Both the position numbers and the translations under genes were made by a program. The notes beneath the pieces were generated by a model. The model did not search any database. It was not told the origin of the DNA and saw nothing but the letters and a program-made list of their open reading frames with translations. From NCBI GenBank assembly GCA_000727475.1, contig KL647301.1:2296828-2360827 (forward strand): 64,000 nt of DNA, written 5' to 3'. Of this stretch, positions 35,323-50,000 are shown one piece after another (positions within the stretch are counted from its first letter, which is position 1; each line of letters begins with the position of its first letter). The DNA is from Sarcocystis neurona. Its lineage: Eukaryota > Apicomplexa > Conoidasida > Eucoccidiorida > Sarcocystidae.

Positions 35323-38300
35323 TTAGCGGAACTTCTTCTCCGCTTCCGGCAGCAGGCAGGTAACAGGGGCAAAAACAATCCACGCCACCATATACACGGC
35401 GCCTGTCACGAAAAACGCAAACCTGCAGACAACAAGAACAGAAACCAGAAATACAAATATACGGGAGTGAAGGATCATTCGCGAAAATGTGAAACCAGGG
35501 AAATCAACAAATCCCAACGACAGCAGCGAAGACACCCTAACTGCGAAGGACATGCGAGTAAGCCCAACCTAAGACACACGTAGGCGCATATATATATATA
35601 TATACACATGTATTTGCATATTTACACACAACAAAAGTCTTTCCAGGTTCCTGCAACAGACTCGAAAGCTTAGCGCCTTATCCCGCCGGAAGGACACATT
35701 GTCACGATAACTACGACGGCACTACAAAAATGCGACTTCACACCAACTTCTACATGGAAAAAGAATGATACACACATCTGTGCAAACGTAGGTGTACACA
35801 TACGTAGGGAAACACCCGTAAAACGCAGTGAAATACTATATACCCAACTTACCGCTTCCACACAGACCGACAGCGCGACAACGTCCTCAAACCGTACGTA
35901 TTTCCGCATGCTTACATACACGTATATGGACACGTATATATACAGGTACACATATGCGTATATATGTGTGGGTGCTGTACAGTGTCTGATAAAGTTCGCC
36001 ATTCTTCCAACTGAGACACGCGCCTTCTTTGCTTCCGTTTCCCCGCATCCCAAATAAGCTGGTCAGTAGTTAGTCGCCTCGATCTTGTTCTTCACCCGTC
36101 TCTCCGTCATTCTGCCACTATGTATGTTTTACAACGCTGGGTACACGTCAGCCGACAATATGTGTCTCTGCGGTCGATACCAAGGTTACAAACGTTTTCC
36201 TACGTTATGGTGCCTCACGCTGGCTGCCGGAATCGACCGCACAAGCGTCTCACATGAACTTTGGTTCTAAACACGAACCCCCGCAATATCTTTAGTGTTC
36301 TTGCATCTGTCTTACCTATTTGACGGCGTATGCCTCTACCTATCTCTCGCAGTTGTATAGGTGTACACGTGCGCGAGCCAGCAAGCTACTCCACTCAGTC
36401 GTACACGCACAAACACACGTATTTCTGTCTGCATATTCCTGCGGGGAAACTCACACGTGCTACGTAACCGGCGCCTGGTGTGATGCAGCTTAACCTCCAT
36501 CTGGCACAAAAAAGTCGAGCACATATCCTGGGTCCACGCGTCTGTCCGCACGCACCAGCACACGTATATATAAGGGATGTACACGTACACACTAATGTAC
36601 AAAAATTTTCTTCAGTGAACATAAATAAATGGCCACACCTGGCAGATGTCTGTAAGCACAACGACATGTGCGTCTCACCGCATATTAATATCTGCGACGA
36701 TCCCCCCCACGAAGGCGCTGCCTGACCACAACGTGGAGTTGAAGGATTGCACGGCGTTCCACTTGCCGCGGTTCCGCGCTGTCGAGAAGCCAGGAACAAG
36801 AAGCGAAACAACGTGCGCATTCGCAGAAAATGAAGTAAAAAACAAATTTTTGAACGTCGAGAGGACGGGCGTAGGAAAGGACGACGACTTGTGCAGAACA
36901 ACAGAAGAGTTCGCGAGGAAGAAAACGTCTCGCGGCGTAACATGACACGACAGTGGCGCGGAAGCGGGAATGTCTGTGATTTCCTCAGAGCACAGCACCA
37001 GAAGTAGGGAACACTCGTGAGGCACACACGTACCACAGAAATGACTCCACAACTGCGGCAACAAACTCAAACGCCTGCATCTTCCCTAAAATCCAGTTCG
37101 TGCCACTCCCCTCTGTCTCTTCTCTTTGCTTGCGTCTCACGTTTGCTCGGACGATGCACGTGCACCTACATATATATATATATATGTGCGTACCCATATA
37201 TAAATATAGACGCTTATCTATGCATACAGTCATGTACACATGGAGCCCTAAATATGCCGCGTCTCGTGTTGCTGTCACTCGTAGCACTTTGCCCTTGCAG
37301 CAGAAGTCCTCTGCGTCAACAACCGAGAAGAAATACTGCTCTTCCCGCATATATGCATGTAACCCACAGCTACGATCCGGGCAGACACTACCGACCGCAC
37401 GTTCCTACATGGTTGTAACGTAGGTACAACAATATCCTGCGCAGTGCTGCTCTATAGTATTATCTGCACACACACACCCACACACAAGTACGAGGTCTTG
37501 TAAGAGTGAGGAAACCACGTGCATCAGCTTGTGCCTCTCACTTCCACACAACCCTGCTCTTTCACGCTGAAGTGTGAGGAGACCTAGACAGACCTGCGGA
37601 TACGCACATACACATACATTTACACATGCGTGCATACATGTAGACACTCGCACCCACACCATAAATGTATGTGCCGCTTCACATACAGACATTACTAGAA
37701 CTGAATTGTTTCTGCGTGAGGAAGCCCTGTCGCTTCGCTGTGTGTCTCTGCCCCTGACTTTCCCTCCCACTTACCAAACACTCTCTCCCTTACTGCGTAC
37801 GCACACCACCACCCCAACATATAAAAACTACTCTAACACGACACATATAGAGAAACAACTTTCCTCTACTGTCCCCACACGACCGGACCGACACAGAAGA
37901 GCTACACAGACGCAGTGGACAACAGCTCCGACCTTACACACAAGTACATATCTTGTCACGTGCACCCCGACGCATTCACGTAAGTGCATATATATATATA
38001 TATGTACATGTAGAGGTGCACACGTATACATACGTATATGTATATATAAGTATATAGATGTGTGGGTACTCACATACGCGTGAAACAAGTACTGCACCTC
38101 CTGGCTGGTGTAGAGTGGTCTCCACTTCCACGACAAACGAAAGCGGAGATGCGTCGAGAAGCGTGTCGCTGCACGCCTAACGAAGGTGCTTTCCTCAACA
38201 GATATGTGCGTCGATCAAAAGAGAAGATTAATTCAAAGCTGCAAACGGTCGCAGGCACTCCTGACGCATATATATATATACATATATATGTGCACATGTA

Positions 38301-41016
38301 TACACTGGACCAGGTCGTGGTAGCCTCTGTGTGATTTCAATTTCACTCCTCAGAAATATCCACTCCGTACTCACGGATGCTTACGCCTGCGTTACGAATA
38401 CGAGAGCGAAAAGCAGGCCACACATCTTCCCACGCGTGCACACAGAAAAATATACATATACATACGCATATACAAAAGCTTGGAAAATGTGTTCGCTATT
38501 TACTCACTATTCTCGAGGTCCGTAAGACGTCACAGCAGCAGGCGCAGAACTCTGTAGTAAAGCCGGCGGGATGCATCATACGTTCGAGAACCAGATCTCC
38601 CTTCGTCCTCTCTCTTGCGTTCTCTCTATCAAAAGGTGACCACACATGTGTACGCACAGAAGGAAATCCACGCATAAATATCTGTATATACCATGTTGGT
38701 AGCGCTTTCGAATTCGGAGAAAAATACTTACTGCTAGTGAAGTCCATAACGATAGACCGCGTTAAAGGCGACGCTGCGTTCTGCAGTGCTCCTCTCAAAA
38801 TGTACACGACCACCATCACCTCAACTCGTTGGGCCACGCACATGCTCATCAGCATGCACCAGCCTGCAAACGTCAGCGTGCTTACGGCGCCAGCACGCCC
38901 TGGTCACAAAACGGCAGCAGCACAGCAGAAGGCAACGGCAGTAGCCGAATGTCAGGCGAAGAAACAGCAAGACCAGCAGCAGGGAAAAAGCGGCAGGAGA
39001 GGGGGAGACACCGCGTAGAAGCACAGTCCGGTAGCAGCAGCACCAGCGGACCGAAACATTACACGCAAGAGGCATCGAGAGCAGCAGCACCCGCAACAGG
39101 CACACTGTCCAGCAGCACAGCAGCTGGAGCGTCCGGAACTGCGACAGCACACTTAACTAACGCACGCCACCGCGGCACGAGCCGAGCGAACGGGGTAGCG
39201 GCACAACGCAGCAGCAGCAGGGGTAACGGCAATTGCATCAGCAAAACGGAGTCACACGCACACCTACAGAACCGGTTGCTCCTCATGTTTATTGGCGCCC
39301 ACTATCGACAGCACGTCTAAGACCGCACTGACACCGGAGGCGAACAATCTGTGGCGCCGCAGGACCAGCAGCAACAAAAGGGCTTGACACAGGTCCAGCA
39401 CCGCAGCAACAGCTCTACGTGCTCGCACGGTAACAGCCGTCCTGTAGAGAAAAACTTCATCGGCGGCGGCAGCAGCACCCGCAGCTTCAACCACTCCCAG
39501 CAACAGGAGCGCAACATAATCAAAGCAGCGGAACTGGTTGTGGGCGACTCCATTTCCGCGTCTACTTTAAGAGTGGTCGAAGCACGTGATCATCCCAGCA
39601 GCAGCCGTTGCATCTGCGACGCCCTGAAGCACAGGCATTAGCAACGGCTGTATCTACTGAAGGCGTCAGCAGACGCTTTTGCCACGTCCCGCAGCAGCAG
39701 TTCTACCGACTAAAAGAGGCAACATGGCTGTTCGACACCGCACCCCGCAGCTCTATCAATCTGGCTGCAGCAGCCACGAGGTTTGCTCTTGTCGAGCCGC
39801 AGAAGAATAGTCAACGCCAGACGCCACCAACGACCGCTGTCATTATCGGAGGCGCAGCAGCAGCTATGATATCTCACGGCGGCAGCATCCGCTTCCACTA
39901 CCGCCAACAGCAGCAACTCTGATGATAACTTACAGCGGCAGGAGGGGAGTTCAGGATTGACCTAGCAGCAGCAGCAGTGTGATAATCAACAGCTGCAGCA
40001 GGAGCTTGTACTACGGACGCGACAGCAGCTCTAACGACCGTAGCAAGAAAGACGAGTCACTAGTTCCTGATGCAGCAAGAACGGCGGCAGCAGCAGCAGC
40101 TTTAAGCACTCACACGAACAGCGGTAACTTTATCACCCTCAGCCATTACCGCAGCTGTATGACCGAGAGCAGCAGCAGGGGGCTCCTATGAAAGACTGAC
40201 AGCAGCCTCCGGGCTTCCCCTGCCTTGGGGTGCACCAGCATACGTACCAAAGCGCGCGGCGAGAGACCGGCCGACGAGCATGAAGACGCCGACAGAAATA
40301 TAAAGGCTGCTTGCTAAAAAGCAGATCTGCAGAGGGGTGAAGTTGTACGCTTCTTCGAAGAAAATGGGAAAAAACTTCACTGTCATTCCGGCCCCCAACG
40401 CTCGCACAGCGTCCGACGCGGCTACCAGATACGGAATCTTCCTGCACAGCGCAGGCCAGAAGCAAGCAACAGGCCAAGTCCAGCACTGGCAGCGCATGCA
40501 GATGCTGCAGCACGAGAAGGCAAGTAACGCACACAGCAGCAGCTCCAGCACAAGTGGCAGCAGCAACCCGAGCCGCAGCACGGCTGGCTACAGCGACCCT
40601 CGGGTATCACACAGTCACCGTCCAGACAGTAGCACCGGCAGCAGCAGCCGCACTAAACCAGAACTCGAAATAGTTCCTGTAAAAGAGCATGCAGCAGCAC
40701 GAGCAAGGAGATGAGACCGAGAAGGAGCACGAGCACTCGGCATTTCTTCGGCGAGTGAAGAGTACACGCGTGTCGTTAAAACGTCAAGCAAGCACAGGCT
40801 GTCGTTAATGCGAGGAAAACCTCAGTGGCATGAATGAAACAGGCACGTCTGACCGCAAGCACTCGAGGAGTACCACCACCTCCTATCATGCCTCAAATAC
40901 GCAGAGAGATATCCGCTGACGTCCGTGTATTCATCCCGCAGTCGTATTTACATGGATATATATATAAGTACGCAAATAGTTATCCGCTGACGTCCATGTA
41001 CTCATCCTACAGTGGT

Positions 41017-41052
<36 letters not shown>

Positions 41053-44000
41053 AAAGGAGGGAGGGATTGAGACTTGCACTTACCACACTTAACGACGCAC
41101 GGAGAGGGGTACGTAAATAACTTACACACAACGGAAGAGAGATACACACAAGCACAAACTTACACTCGAGGAGAGAAAGAGAGGGGCAGGATGGCAAATA
41201 TTGTTCGTGACTGAAGAGAGTTAGAGGAGCGAAGCGAGAGATATGGGAGGAGACAGGAAATATATAGAGGGATACACGAAGGCACAAGAGACGCACTACA
41301 CGCCTTCCTACGTGTGTGTATTTGTATATGTCTGCGTACGCAGAACAACACACCAGGATCAAAGATGTTACGCGTACATATCTGCTGTTTCGTAGTATAC
41401 ATCAGTTGTCACATGTATATATATATATATGTGTATGTATGTGCACAGACACCCACGTAAGTAGACAGCTGAGTTGCCGTAGAGAAGGTCGTAACAATTA
41501 AACCACGAGAAGAGACGCGAGTAGTCTGTCCTCTTGTTAAAACACCCCAGCGAAGAGGGTGACGAACCGAAACGCGAGAAGCTGCAGCAGCAGCGGCAGG
41601 CGGAGGAGGAGGAAGACAACGAGTGCGACAAAGGTGGTAGTCTTCGCATCTGCAGACTGGCTGGCGGAACAAGCAACAGCAGCAACAGCGTTCCTGCTGT
41701 TGCGCAAGGTGACGGCAGCGCCTTAGCGCCCGGTGCCCGAGGAGCAGCAACAGCAGCAGCAGACAGGTGCGAGTGGCGCCGCAACAATCCTACCTCTGAG
41801 CAGACGTAAGCTCGTTCATCCACTCTTCTGTCGGGAGCGTGTCACGAGATGCGGCAGACGAAGACGACGACGAAGCAGCTGTGCGAGACACGGCTGCTGG
41901 GTCTTGTCGCAGTTGGTCGTGCGTAGCCGCCGCTGCCAAGCAAGCGGGCACGTTGAGCGTAGCCTGCGTCTCGGCCCACCCAGTCTGAGCGGCAGACACA
42001 GGAAGGTTCGCTGCGCGCTGTTCAGACTCCTCCAGCAGTGGAGCAGCAGCAGCGGCAGCGAAGCTCCCGCGCAGCGGGCACTGCGTAGTTACTTGCTCCG
42101 AAGGACACGGCTTTGGTTCAATCTTTCGAGGAGCAGCAACAGTAGCAACTGCACAACAGCACGGGTGAGCCGACGTCGCTGCTCTTTCCGGAGCTGCTGG
42201 TGTTGCCTGCTGCGCACGCACTTCTTCATCGGCCCTGCTGCTGCTGCTGGCCACAGCCGCGAACGAAGAGGCATGGCCGGCGCTGCAGTTCTCCTGTACC
42301 AAGGAGAGCATGCTGCTCCGGGTGGTTCTTACTTGGCGTGCTGCGCCGCCAGGTACGCACGCAACGGTAGCTGCTGATGTTGCTTCTCCGGTGGAATGGG
42401 CGGGACATAGCAGACCGGTCGTAGCAGCCGGAGGATGGAGTGCTTGGCATGTGCAGTCAGCAGCACTCACTTTTGCTTCTTCTTCTCCGCCGGCTGTCGC
42501 TTCGAAAGCAGCAGCCCGTTCTTCAGTCCCGAGTTCGGCACAGGGTGCAGGGCAGTCGGACGGAAGAGCAGAGTAATAGGAAGGGCGGCGGTTATTGTCT
42601 GTGGTAGCAGCACCAGCAAAAGAGGCAGCTGCAACAGCCTGCGTGTGAAGCGTCGCGTCATGCACGCGGTCATCAACCTTTGCCACTTCTCTGCTGCTTT
42701 TCCTGTGAACGCCGAACAAAAGTCCTTCTCGCAGCACACGTCCAGCTGCACCGGACGCGCCCCTGCTGCTGCCGGTACTCCCTCCACGGCTGCTGCACCA
42801 AGTTGCACGCCCGTCACTCGTGCGACACCCTCTGCTGCTGGTGTCGACCGCGCACGTGCTGCGGCTACTGGGTCTACTCCACCAGTCTCTACCCTGCTTC
42901 CTGCCGATGCTGCTGCCGTCAACGGCGCCCTCCTCATCACCGCTGCGGCCGTCTGCTGTCTCGCTTGACACGAGGGAGCATGGCACCTGCGTGCTACAGC
43001 TCGAGTATGCAGTCCCGCTACTGCGGCAGCGGTTCCTCTCACTCGCTCCGCTGCGTGCAGACGTGCGCCCCTGCTGCTGTCGCTCTCGCCGTCGCTCTGA
43101 TTCCCGCCCTGCACACCAACGAGACGCGGGAAGTGCATCGAGACGCACGTCAAGGAGATCAACGGAAAATCCGCACACAGAGAGACAGATAGAAGCAAGC
43201 GTGAATCCACACATACACACGGAGACTTGTTGACACGTGTAGACATATATATATATGTATACACATGCACAGCACACACCCCGCCGATCACCACGAGACA
43301 GGAACCTAATACGAGGCAGACGAATGGATGCAGTCATACCTATAAATAGATATGTGTATATGTGTAACGTCGGGACACTCGCACGTAGAGACTAAAATAT
43401 AAACACATAGGTAGATATGCAGAAGACGCTCCCCTGCAGCCCTGCAGGACAAGCACTCACGCATCACTCTAAGCGCGTTGTGTCGTAGGCAACGTTGACT
43501 GGCGCAACCCTGTAACCCTTCCGTTTATCTATACACACGCCGCATGCAACCAGGTCCTTTTTGCTCCGCTCACGCGTGTGCGTACACTCGTTTAGATCGC
43601 AGGATCTACATACACATGAACGGCAAAAACAAGTATTTGATATACGTGCAACACAAGAGAAATGTGTACACGGGTCTACTACGTGCCAAAAGAAACACAT
43701 AAGACGACGTACACTTCTACGTGTCTCCGGTTCGGTGATACGCCGTGGCCTTCCTTCACCTACGCCGACGCCCACACTAACAACGTGCTCCACAATACAG
43801 TTGGCACAAGTGATTCAGATATGCTCATATATATACATATACATACACCTACGTACACGTACACGCAAGAATCTACCAAAGATATATGTGTACACCATGT
43901 GAACCCGGAAGGAGGATGCACACTGACATATCCACAAGCATAACGTACGTCTCGCGGACCACCCCATATTCTTTTCTGATAAACAACCTCCACCGAAGGA

Positions 44001-47000
44001 CTCTGCGGACTGAGGTTGTTTCCTCAAGTACTGGCTGGGACAGCTATCTAGCAACGCACTCACTCCCTACCAAGCTGGCTAAACAATTTTTACCCACATA
44101 CACGAACGGGTCAATTTGGCGAGATTTTAAATAGCAGCCGAAACAGCTTTCATAAAGAAGTAACTATTCGACGGGTCCTTTTAGAAAGGTAGAAGTGTTA
44201 CGGCGAGACACTCCCTGCAACGGAGTCGTCTGGTACAACACCACCCGGACAGCAAACAGACACACATATATATGCATACGCAGATAGATACGGAGAGACA
44301 CATACGTATACATGCACACCCATGCGTATCTTTTCGCTCACATGTATATATGGAAAGAGAAGAACTATATGTATCCTGGGACTTCGCTTGTTTTTCAGCA
44401 TCCAGCTGTGTACGTGTACTTTATAAGCATACGTGAGTTCCACGTAGCATAATCATATATATATATATACACACATAATGTATGTAAAGTTTCCCGTGTC
44501 CCACTTTTGTGTACACGTCTATAAAGGGTTGTGGACAGTGGAAAATACCAGGTGCCTCCCAATACACTTACCCGCTTCAGGGTCTCGGTGTGCTGCGTCA
44601 GGCATTTCCTGCGTTCCCTGTTCATCAGCCGGCGCGGCTGCCTGCAGCTGCAAACGAGAGCAGACGACAGCCGCTGCTACTTTAAACCGCGTGAAATCTG
44701 AAACTTGCTGCTGCGGTTTATCCCCACCGGGCCGCTGCCCCAGTGCTTGACAAATAAACTTTTATACACACAAGTGTGAGCACTCTGCTGCTCGATATAC
44801 ATAACGCTCCCTCCTCTCGTGTTTCTGACTGCCGGTTGCCGCCGCTACTTTTCAAAGACGTGTTGCTGCTGCACTTCACGGCAAAAGGTGTTGTTGTTGC
44901 TCCGGCTTGTACTTCGAACGATAACAGCGTAAAGCAGTTTTTCTTTTCACCAGACATGCCCACCTGTAGGTGCTTTGTCCCGCTACAATGCAGCACAGCT
45001 CGTGCCGCTCTGAGTACAGAGACAGCAAGACAGCAAGCTGCTGCCACCGCTACGTCCTCTAGTCACGCCGAGACCGAGACGCACACACAGACGCACTTGT
45101 CGCCTTCAGTAACGCCTTCACCACGGCACTCATCACCTCACTCCCACTCCACCATCAGCAGCTGCTCTTCCGTGAAAGAAACAAGAAAGTATTTCTGTGT
45201 CTTTTCACTCGAAGGACAGGAACACAGACACACATCTGGCTGAAGCTGATCTGTCGTAGATCCACCTCCACTCTGCAGCATTCGCAGGTGACCACCTTTA
45301 ACACTCACACCGACCAGGAAATCCCACCGTCGTGGCTCCTAAAAAACCTGAGAAATAGCTGTACGCGTGCGCATGCAAACATAGCCCTCCTTTCGACAAC
45401 ATAAGTGCGGAGAATCGGTGCGCAGCGGGTACAAAGAAAACAGAGACGCGCCATGCACCAGGACGACAACGCATGTACAGAAATTCCTCGACATATGTCG
45501 CCACGACTCGGGATATAATTGATGCGTTTGCTAGAGTCGTCACTTGCAGAAGGGAGTGGAGAGGCTTCCTCGGCAGATTCGCTGCAAGCAAAAGTGGCTG
45601 CGTCGCCACAAGACGAGACGCCTGAGTGACGCGTGCGTCTTCAGTCCGTAAGAAAAGACGAGAAAGATATACATTCTTTTTTCGTTCGTGCGTGTATCTT
45701 CCTCTTGCTGCAGAAATTTTTATCCCTCTACTCCTGTGGGCGAGTCGACGTGCTTCTACTTCTTCTTCTTCAAAATCACACTTTCCTGCTACGTTCGATA
45801 CCCCCTTCCCCTAGTTCCCATGGTCTACACACTCTCACGTTCTCTACAATCCTCTTCTTGTTTCTTTTCGCGTCCCGCTTCTCACTTGAGTGTCTGCAGC
45901 AGGCGGGAGGTTGTTGCGCTCTTCCTCCCTCTTTCCGGTGAATTCTACCGCGCGGGGGTCTATGCCAGTCTCCACCACCCACAACTGTTCTTTTCGCCTG
46001 TCCTCTCCTCGTCGTGTTTCAGCAGCCTCGCTCGCAGCAGCAGCAGCAGCTGTAGGGCTCGAAGCAGCAGCACCACCTGTGGCGCCAGCAGCAGAAGCAG
46101 CAGCAGCAGCCAGAGCAGCGAAAGTTGCGTCTTGACTGGTGGCGCCAGAGAATCTTCGAATGCGGCGTGGGGGGTTCTGAACGCCGCAGAAGAGCAGCGA
46201 GCCGCCCACTCCGAAGAGTAGCGTGCTGCTAATGATCGCGCGCTGCATTACAGGCATCTCCCAGGTGTCTCCGTAGATCAAAAAGTAAATAGCCATCAGG
46301 CCCGGCCCCACTGCAGCGCACAATGTCATCACCACTCCTGGAGGGAAAGCGGAAAAAGAAAAGCCGACGCAACATAGGACAGAAACAGCAGATGAGCGGC
46401 AGCTTCAGGCAGATAAAGCGAGACAGCAGCAAATGGACCGTGCACACACAGGCACAACTGCGCGAGTTCAAGGGCCCCAAGAGCCGCGGTGCCAGCAGTT
46501 GTCGCGTCCGAAAATGCGCGCAAAAGCACCAGCAACACCGGAACACGCGTCCTGGTACAACAGCAGCATTAGCAGCACAGGGTGCACTAGCAGGGACAGT
46601 ACAACAGGGAAAAAGCACCAGCAACAGTTCTTGCGCGCATCCTTCGCGTGATGGACACACAGCATACATAGACGCTGTTCGCGTGCAACGCAAGCGGCAG
46701 TGAAAGCGAGCCTTGTTCTTTCTCTACAGGGAACACGAGTCAACGACTACTCTGCTGCTGTCACGCTGCCGCTGCTGCTGCGCCCTTCCTGTTGCTCTCT
46801 GCGCTGCTTTTTTCGTGTTGCTCTGTCACTTCTCGACTTGCTCCGCCTACACGCACCCTTTATTCAGTTCACAGGGACAGACTCACACCTGTCCCTGTGT
46901 GTGCGTGTGTATGGATGTACGTATGTGTGTGTGTGTCTGGGTGGCATGCAGGTGCAGCAGAGAAATCCGTTTCTTCCCCTTTCTCACCCTGAACGGTGAA

Positions 47001-50000
47001 CCAGTAGACCCGGGAGAATTCGTCCAGCGTGTCTGTGAAGATTGCAGAGCCAGCGCTCGTGAACAGCTCCCAGGTGATGCCGGACAACACGAGTGACGCG
47101 ATGACTAGACGCATGCTGCTCTCCCAGCAGCCCACGCTGCTAACTATCGAAGAAATCACCCCGAAAAATGCCCCCAGCTGAACGACGCACAAAGGTCAAC
47201 GGTTGAAGAGGAGAACGCAACAAAAGACATCAATATTATTTACACGGCGGCTCAACGTGCGGAACAGTTACACACACACACAGAGACAAACGAAGACGCG
47301 AAACTACTCCCGCTACATGCAGGTCCCGTCGTTACGCGAAGACAATACACCTGGACAACAGCTACTGATATAAACAAACGGCGACAAGATAGTCCCAGGG
47401 GTATCCCCCACAAAGCCCCAAGACGACGGAGCTCCCCCAGAAGACGGACCCAAATGACGCACATACGCACGTGTGGACAGGCGTCAGTGCACAGCGTAGA
47501 GCGTCAGACAGCTGACATAGAAACAGCCCTAGAAGCGCGGCGGGCCGCTTAGACTCGACAACGTGAAGTTCCGCGCGCTGCAGCACAGGTCTGCAGGTCT
47601 CGCCACCATGTACGAAGAATTGCTCACGCTTGTCGACACTTACACCTCGACATGGCAGCACAGTCACGCAGAACCACCAGCAGCACCAAGGGAGCGGCGC
47701 TTCACCACTGTTCGCCCACTGTCGTATATCGTCCTCCTGCGCATTCCCTCGCCAGCGCAACACGCCAGCAGCGCGCACGGCAACACGCGCAGACGTGTCT
47801 GTCTGTGGCCGCGCATTCAGAGCGACAGAGGATCGGAGAACTGGTAAGCACAGAAGGAGGAAGCGAAGAGAATCCCATATGCTACTCACTTCACGAATGT
47901 ATACACGTGCACACAAAATTGCAATTGCATACGCGTATAACAAACTCCGCGTAACGAACCCACCGTGCACACAGAAAGGCACATACGAAGCTGAACCTAC
48001 GTCGCCAGCAAACATATACACGTAGGGGTTTTCAGCGGATACGTACCCACACCGTGTGCAACACACACACACACGTGCGTCACGGTACGCATGCGTTCAC
48101 GGGCCCTTCCACAAATACTTGTAGACGGATTTTCAGGGTACTGACACGCGTGGCTCTACTACCCAAACATAGCCAGCGCGCGTGTTCTGGCACATGATGC
48201 ACCACAGACGCTTACGGACCTCCGTGAAAAGGGACAAACTGCGTGAGACACTTGCGGACATTTGCTGCAGCACATATAATGTCAAACACAGACACAGGTG
48301 CGGACATCTAATAGAACACGGTGAGACGGGGAGACGCAGCCACTTGTCTCTCTCTCTCTTCCCACGTATTAATGACGTTGACATCTGTCCAGAGATGAAC
48401 ACACACAAAACACACAGGGAGGCGCACGTGTACAACTGTAGAAAAACGGCGCACTTACTTTACACAGCTTGCTGCGATCGACACGATCGACTGCGAGTCC
48501 GACGGGCACAGCGCTGAGCAAACTCGTCATCCCTGAGACGCTTTCTGCCTTTCCCACCCATCTGCAGCCACACACACACACACAGAGCAGTCAAACGTAG
48601 GAACGTTTGGACGGAGAATAGCGAGACAGAGGGAGGACGTCAGAACTGAAGAATAAATATACACAGACGTGTGTTAGTACACGGACAGGAAAATATATGG
48701 ATGCAGTGAGCAAAGAGTGAGCTGTAGGTGCCGCGCAGATACGTATTTGCACAGATATGCGTATCTGCAGATACACGCGCATACAAACGACACACATGTG
48801 CATATATAGATGTTATCAATATGTCCACACACGTACGTATGGCGCAGTGTCCTGATGAAAACAGATGTGACTGTTTACTTGCGTGTATACGGAAACTTGA
48901 CCGTATGTATATATATAAACGTGCTTGTACATATGCGCTGGCGTACTTGGCAAAGATCTGTCACACACGTGTGCATGGGCACATATCTGCATTAATCAGA
49001 TGACCACGTATTCCCCGAAGGCCAGCCCCTGCAGCACAAGAACTTTCTGAACGTCCGCCCCCGCAGTGCTCCACATGTAATGCCGCTCATATACTATGAG
49101 CTCGTTCCTCCGTTCTACGCGCGTGTTCCCCGACCTGCTTAATAACAGATCTACAGATTAACACGACGTAAGGGTACCTACATATATACATATATACACA
49201 TACGTATATCGTGACTTAGACCAAAGAGGACTACTGGCTTACTGATCTACTTATCAATAGGCGCACGATTGCGTGTACACTGAGATGAAGACACACCGAG
49301 AACAGGGACCAGCGGATGCGTCTGCGCAAGGCAAGATGTCCCAGAGCTTGAGCCGCTGCAGCGTGAAACGCAGAAGTCCTTCTACAAAGATCTCATTCAC
49401 GCGCTGTCACCACAACCAGCAGCACCAGCGGGGAGACTCAGGTCAGCACTGTAACAGCAGCGTTCGCAGCAGCAACGTCAGCAACAGCAGCACTCACGCA
49501 ACAGCAGCTGCAGCAAGACAGCTGCAGCAGAACGCGCAGCTGCCTCACCAGTGCTCCAGCAGCAGCCCCGCATGGGGGAGTGGCACCACTAGCGTCTGCA
49601 GCGGCAGCTGAACAGCAGCAGGTGCTCGCGGAGGAGACTTACATAGTAGATTCGTTGCCGAGAAAGAAAAGCCAATTATCGAACAGCTGTCCTTGCGCGG
49701 TCACGCTGAATAGCGTCATGAAGGCGGATATTACCAGCAGCAAATAAACATTATAGCTCCCGCTGCAGAAACTAGGAGCAGGCCTTTCCCCGTCACCGGC
49801 GACTGTTGCAGCGTTTGTACCAGCGCCCGCAGATGGTGCTCCTACTGAGGCTCTTCCTCGCCTCGCTACCCACGCGGACAACCAGCAGCAGCAGCAGACG
49901 GGGAGTGACAACCACCGCGACCGCCTGCTGGTGCCGCCGCTTCCACCTGCAGCAGGTGCACTCGTGGGATCCACGCGAGACACCGCCAGCTGGCTGGCCT

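Noticed and set aside
38829..39922. Plus-strand Ser/Thr/Ala/Gln-rich frames
   Set aside because: CAG-rich intron antisense to the transporter gene; flanking transporter exons are in phase.
41733..43233. Plus-strand frames of 137-214 codons opposite the transporter loop
   Set aside because: Antisense shadows of the low-complexity loop block, which has family-consistent splice borders on the minus strand.
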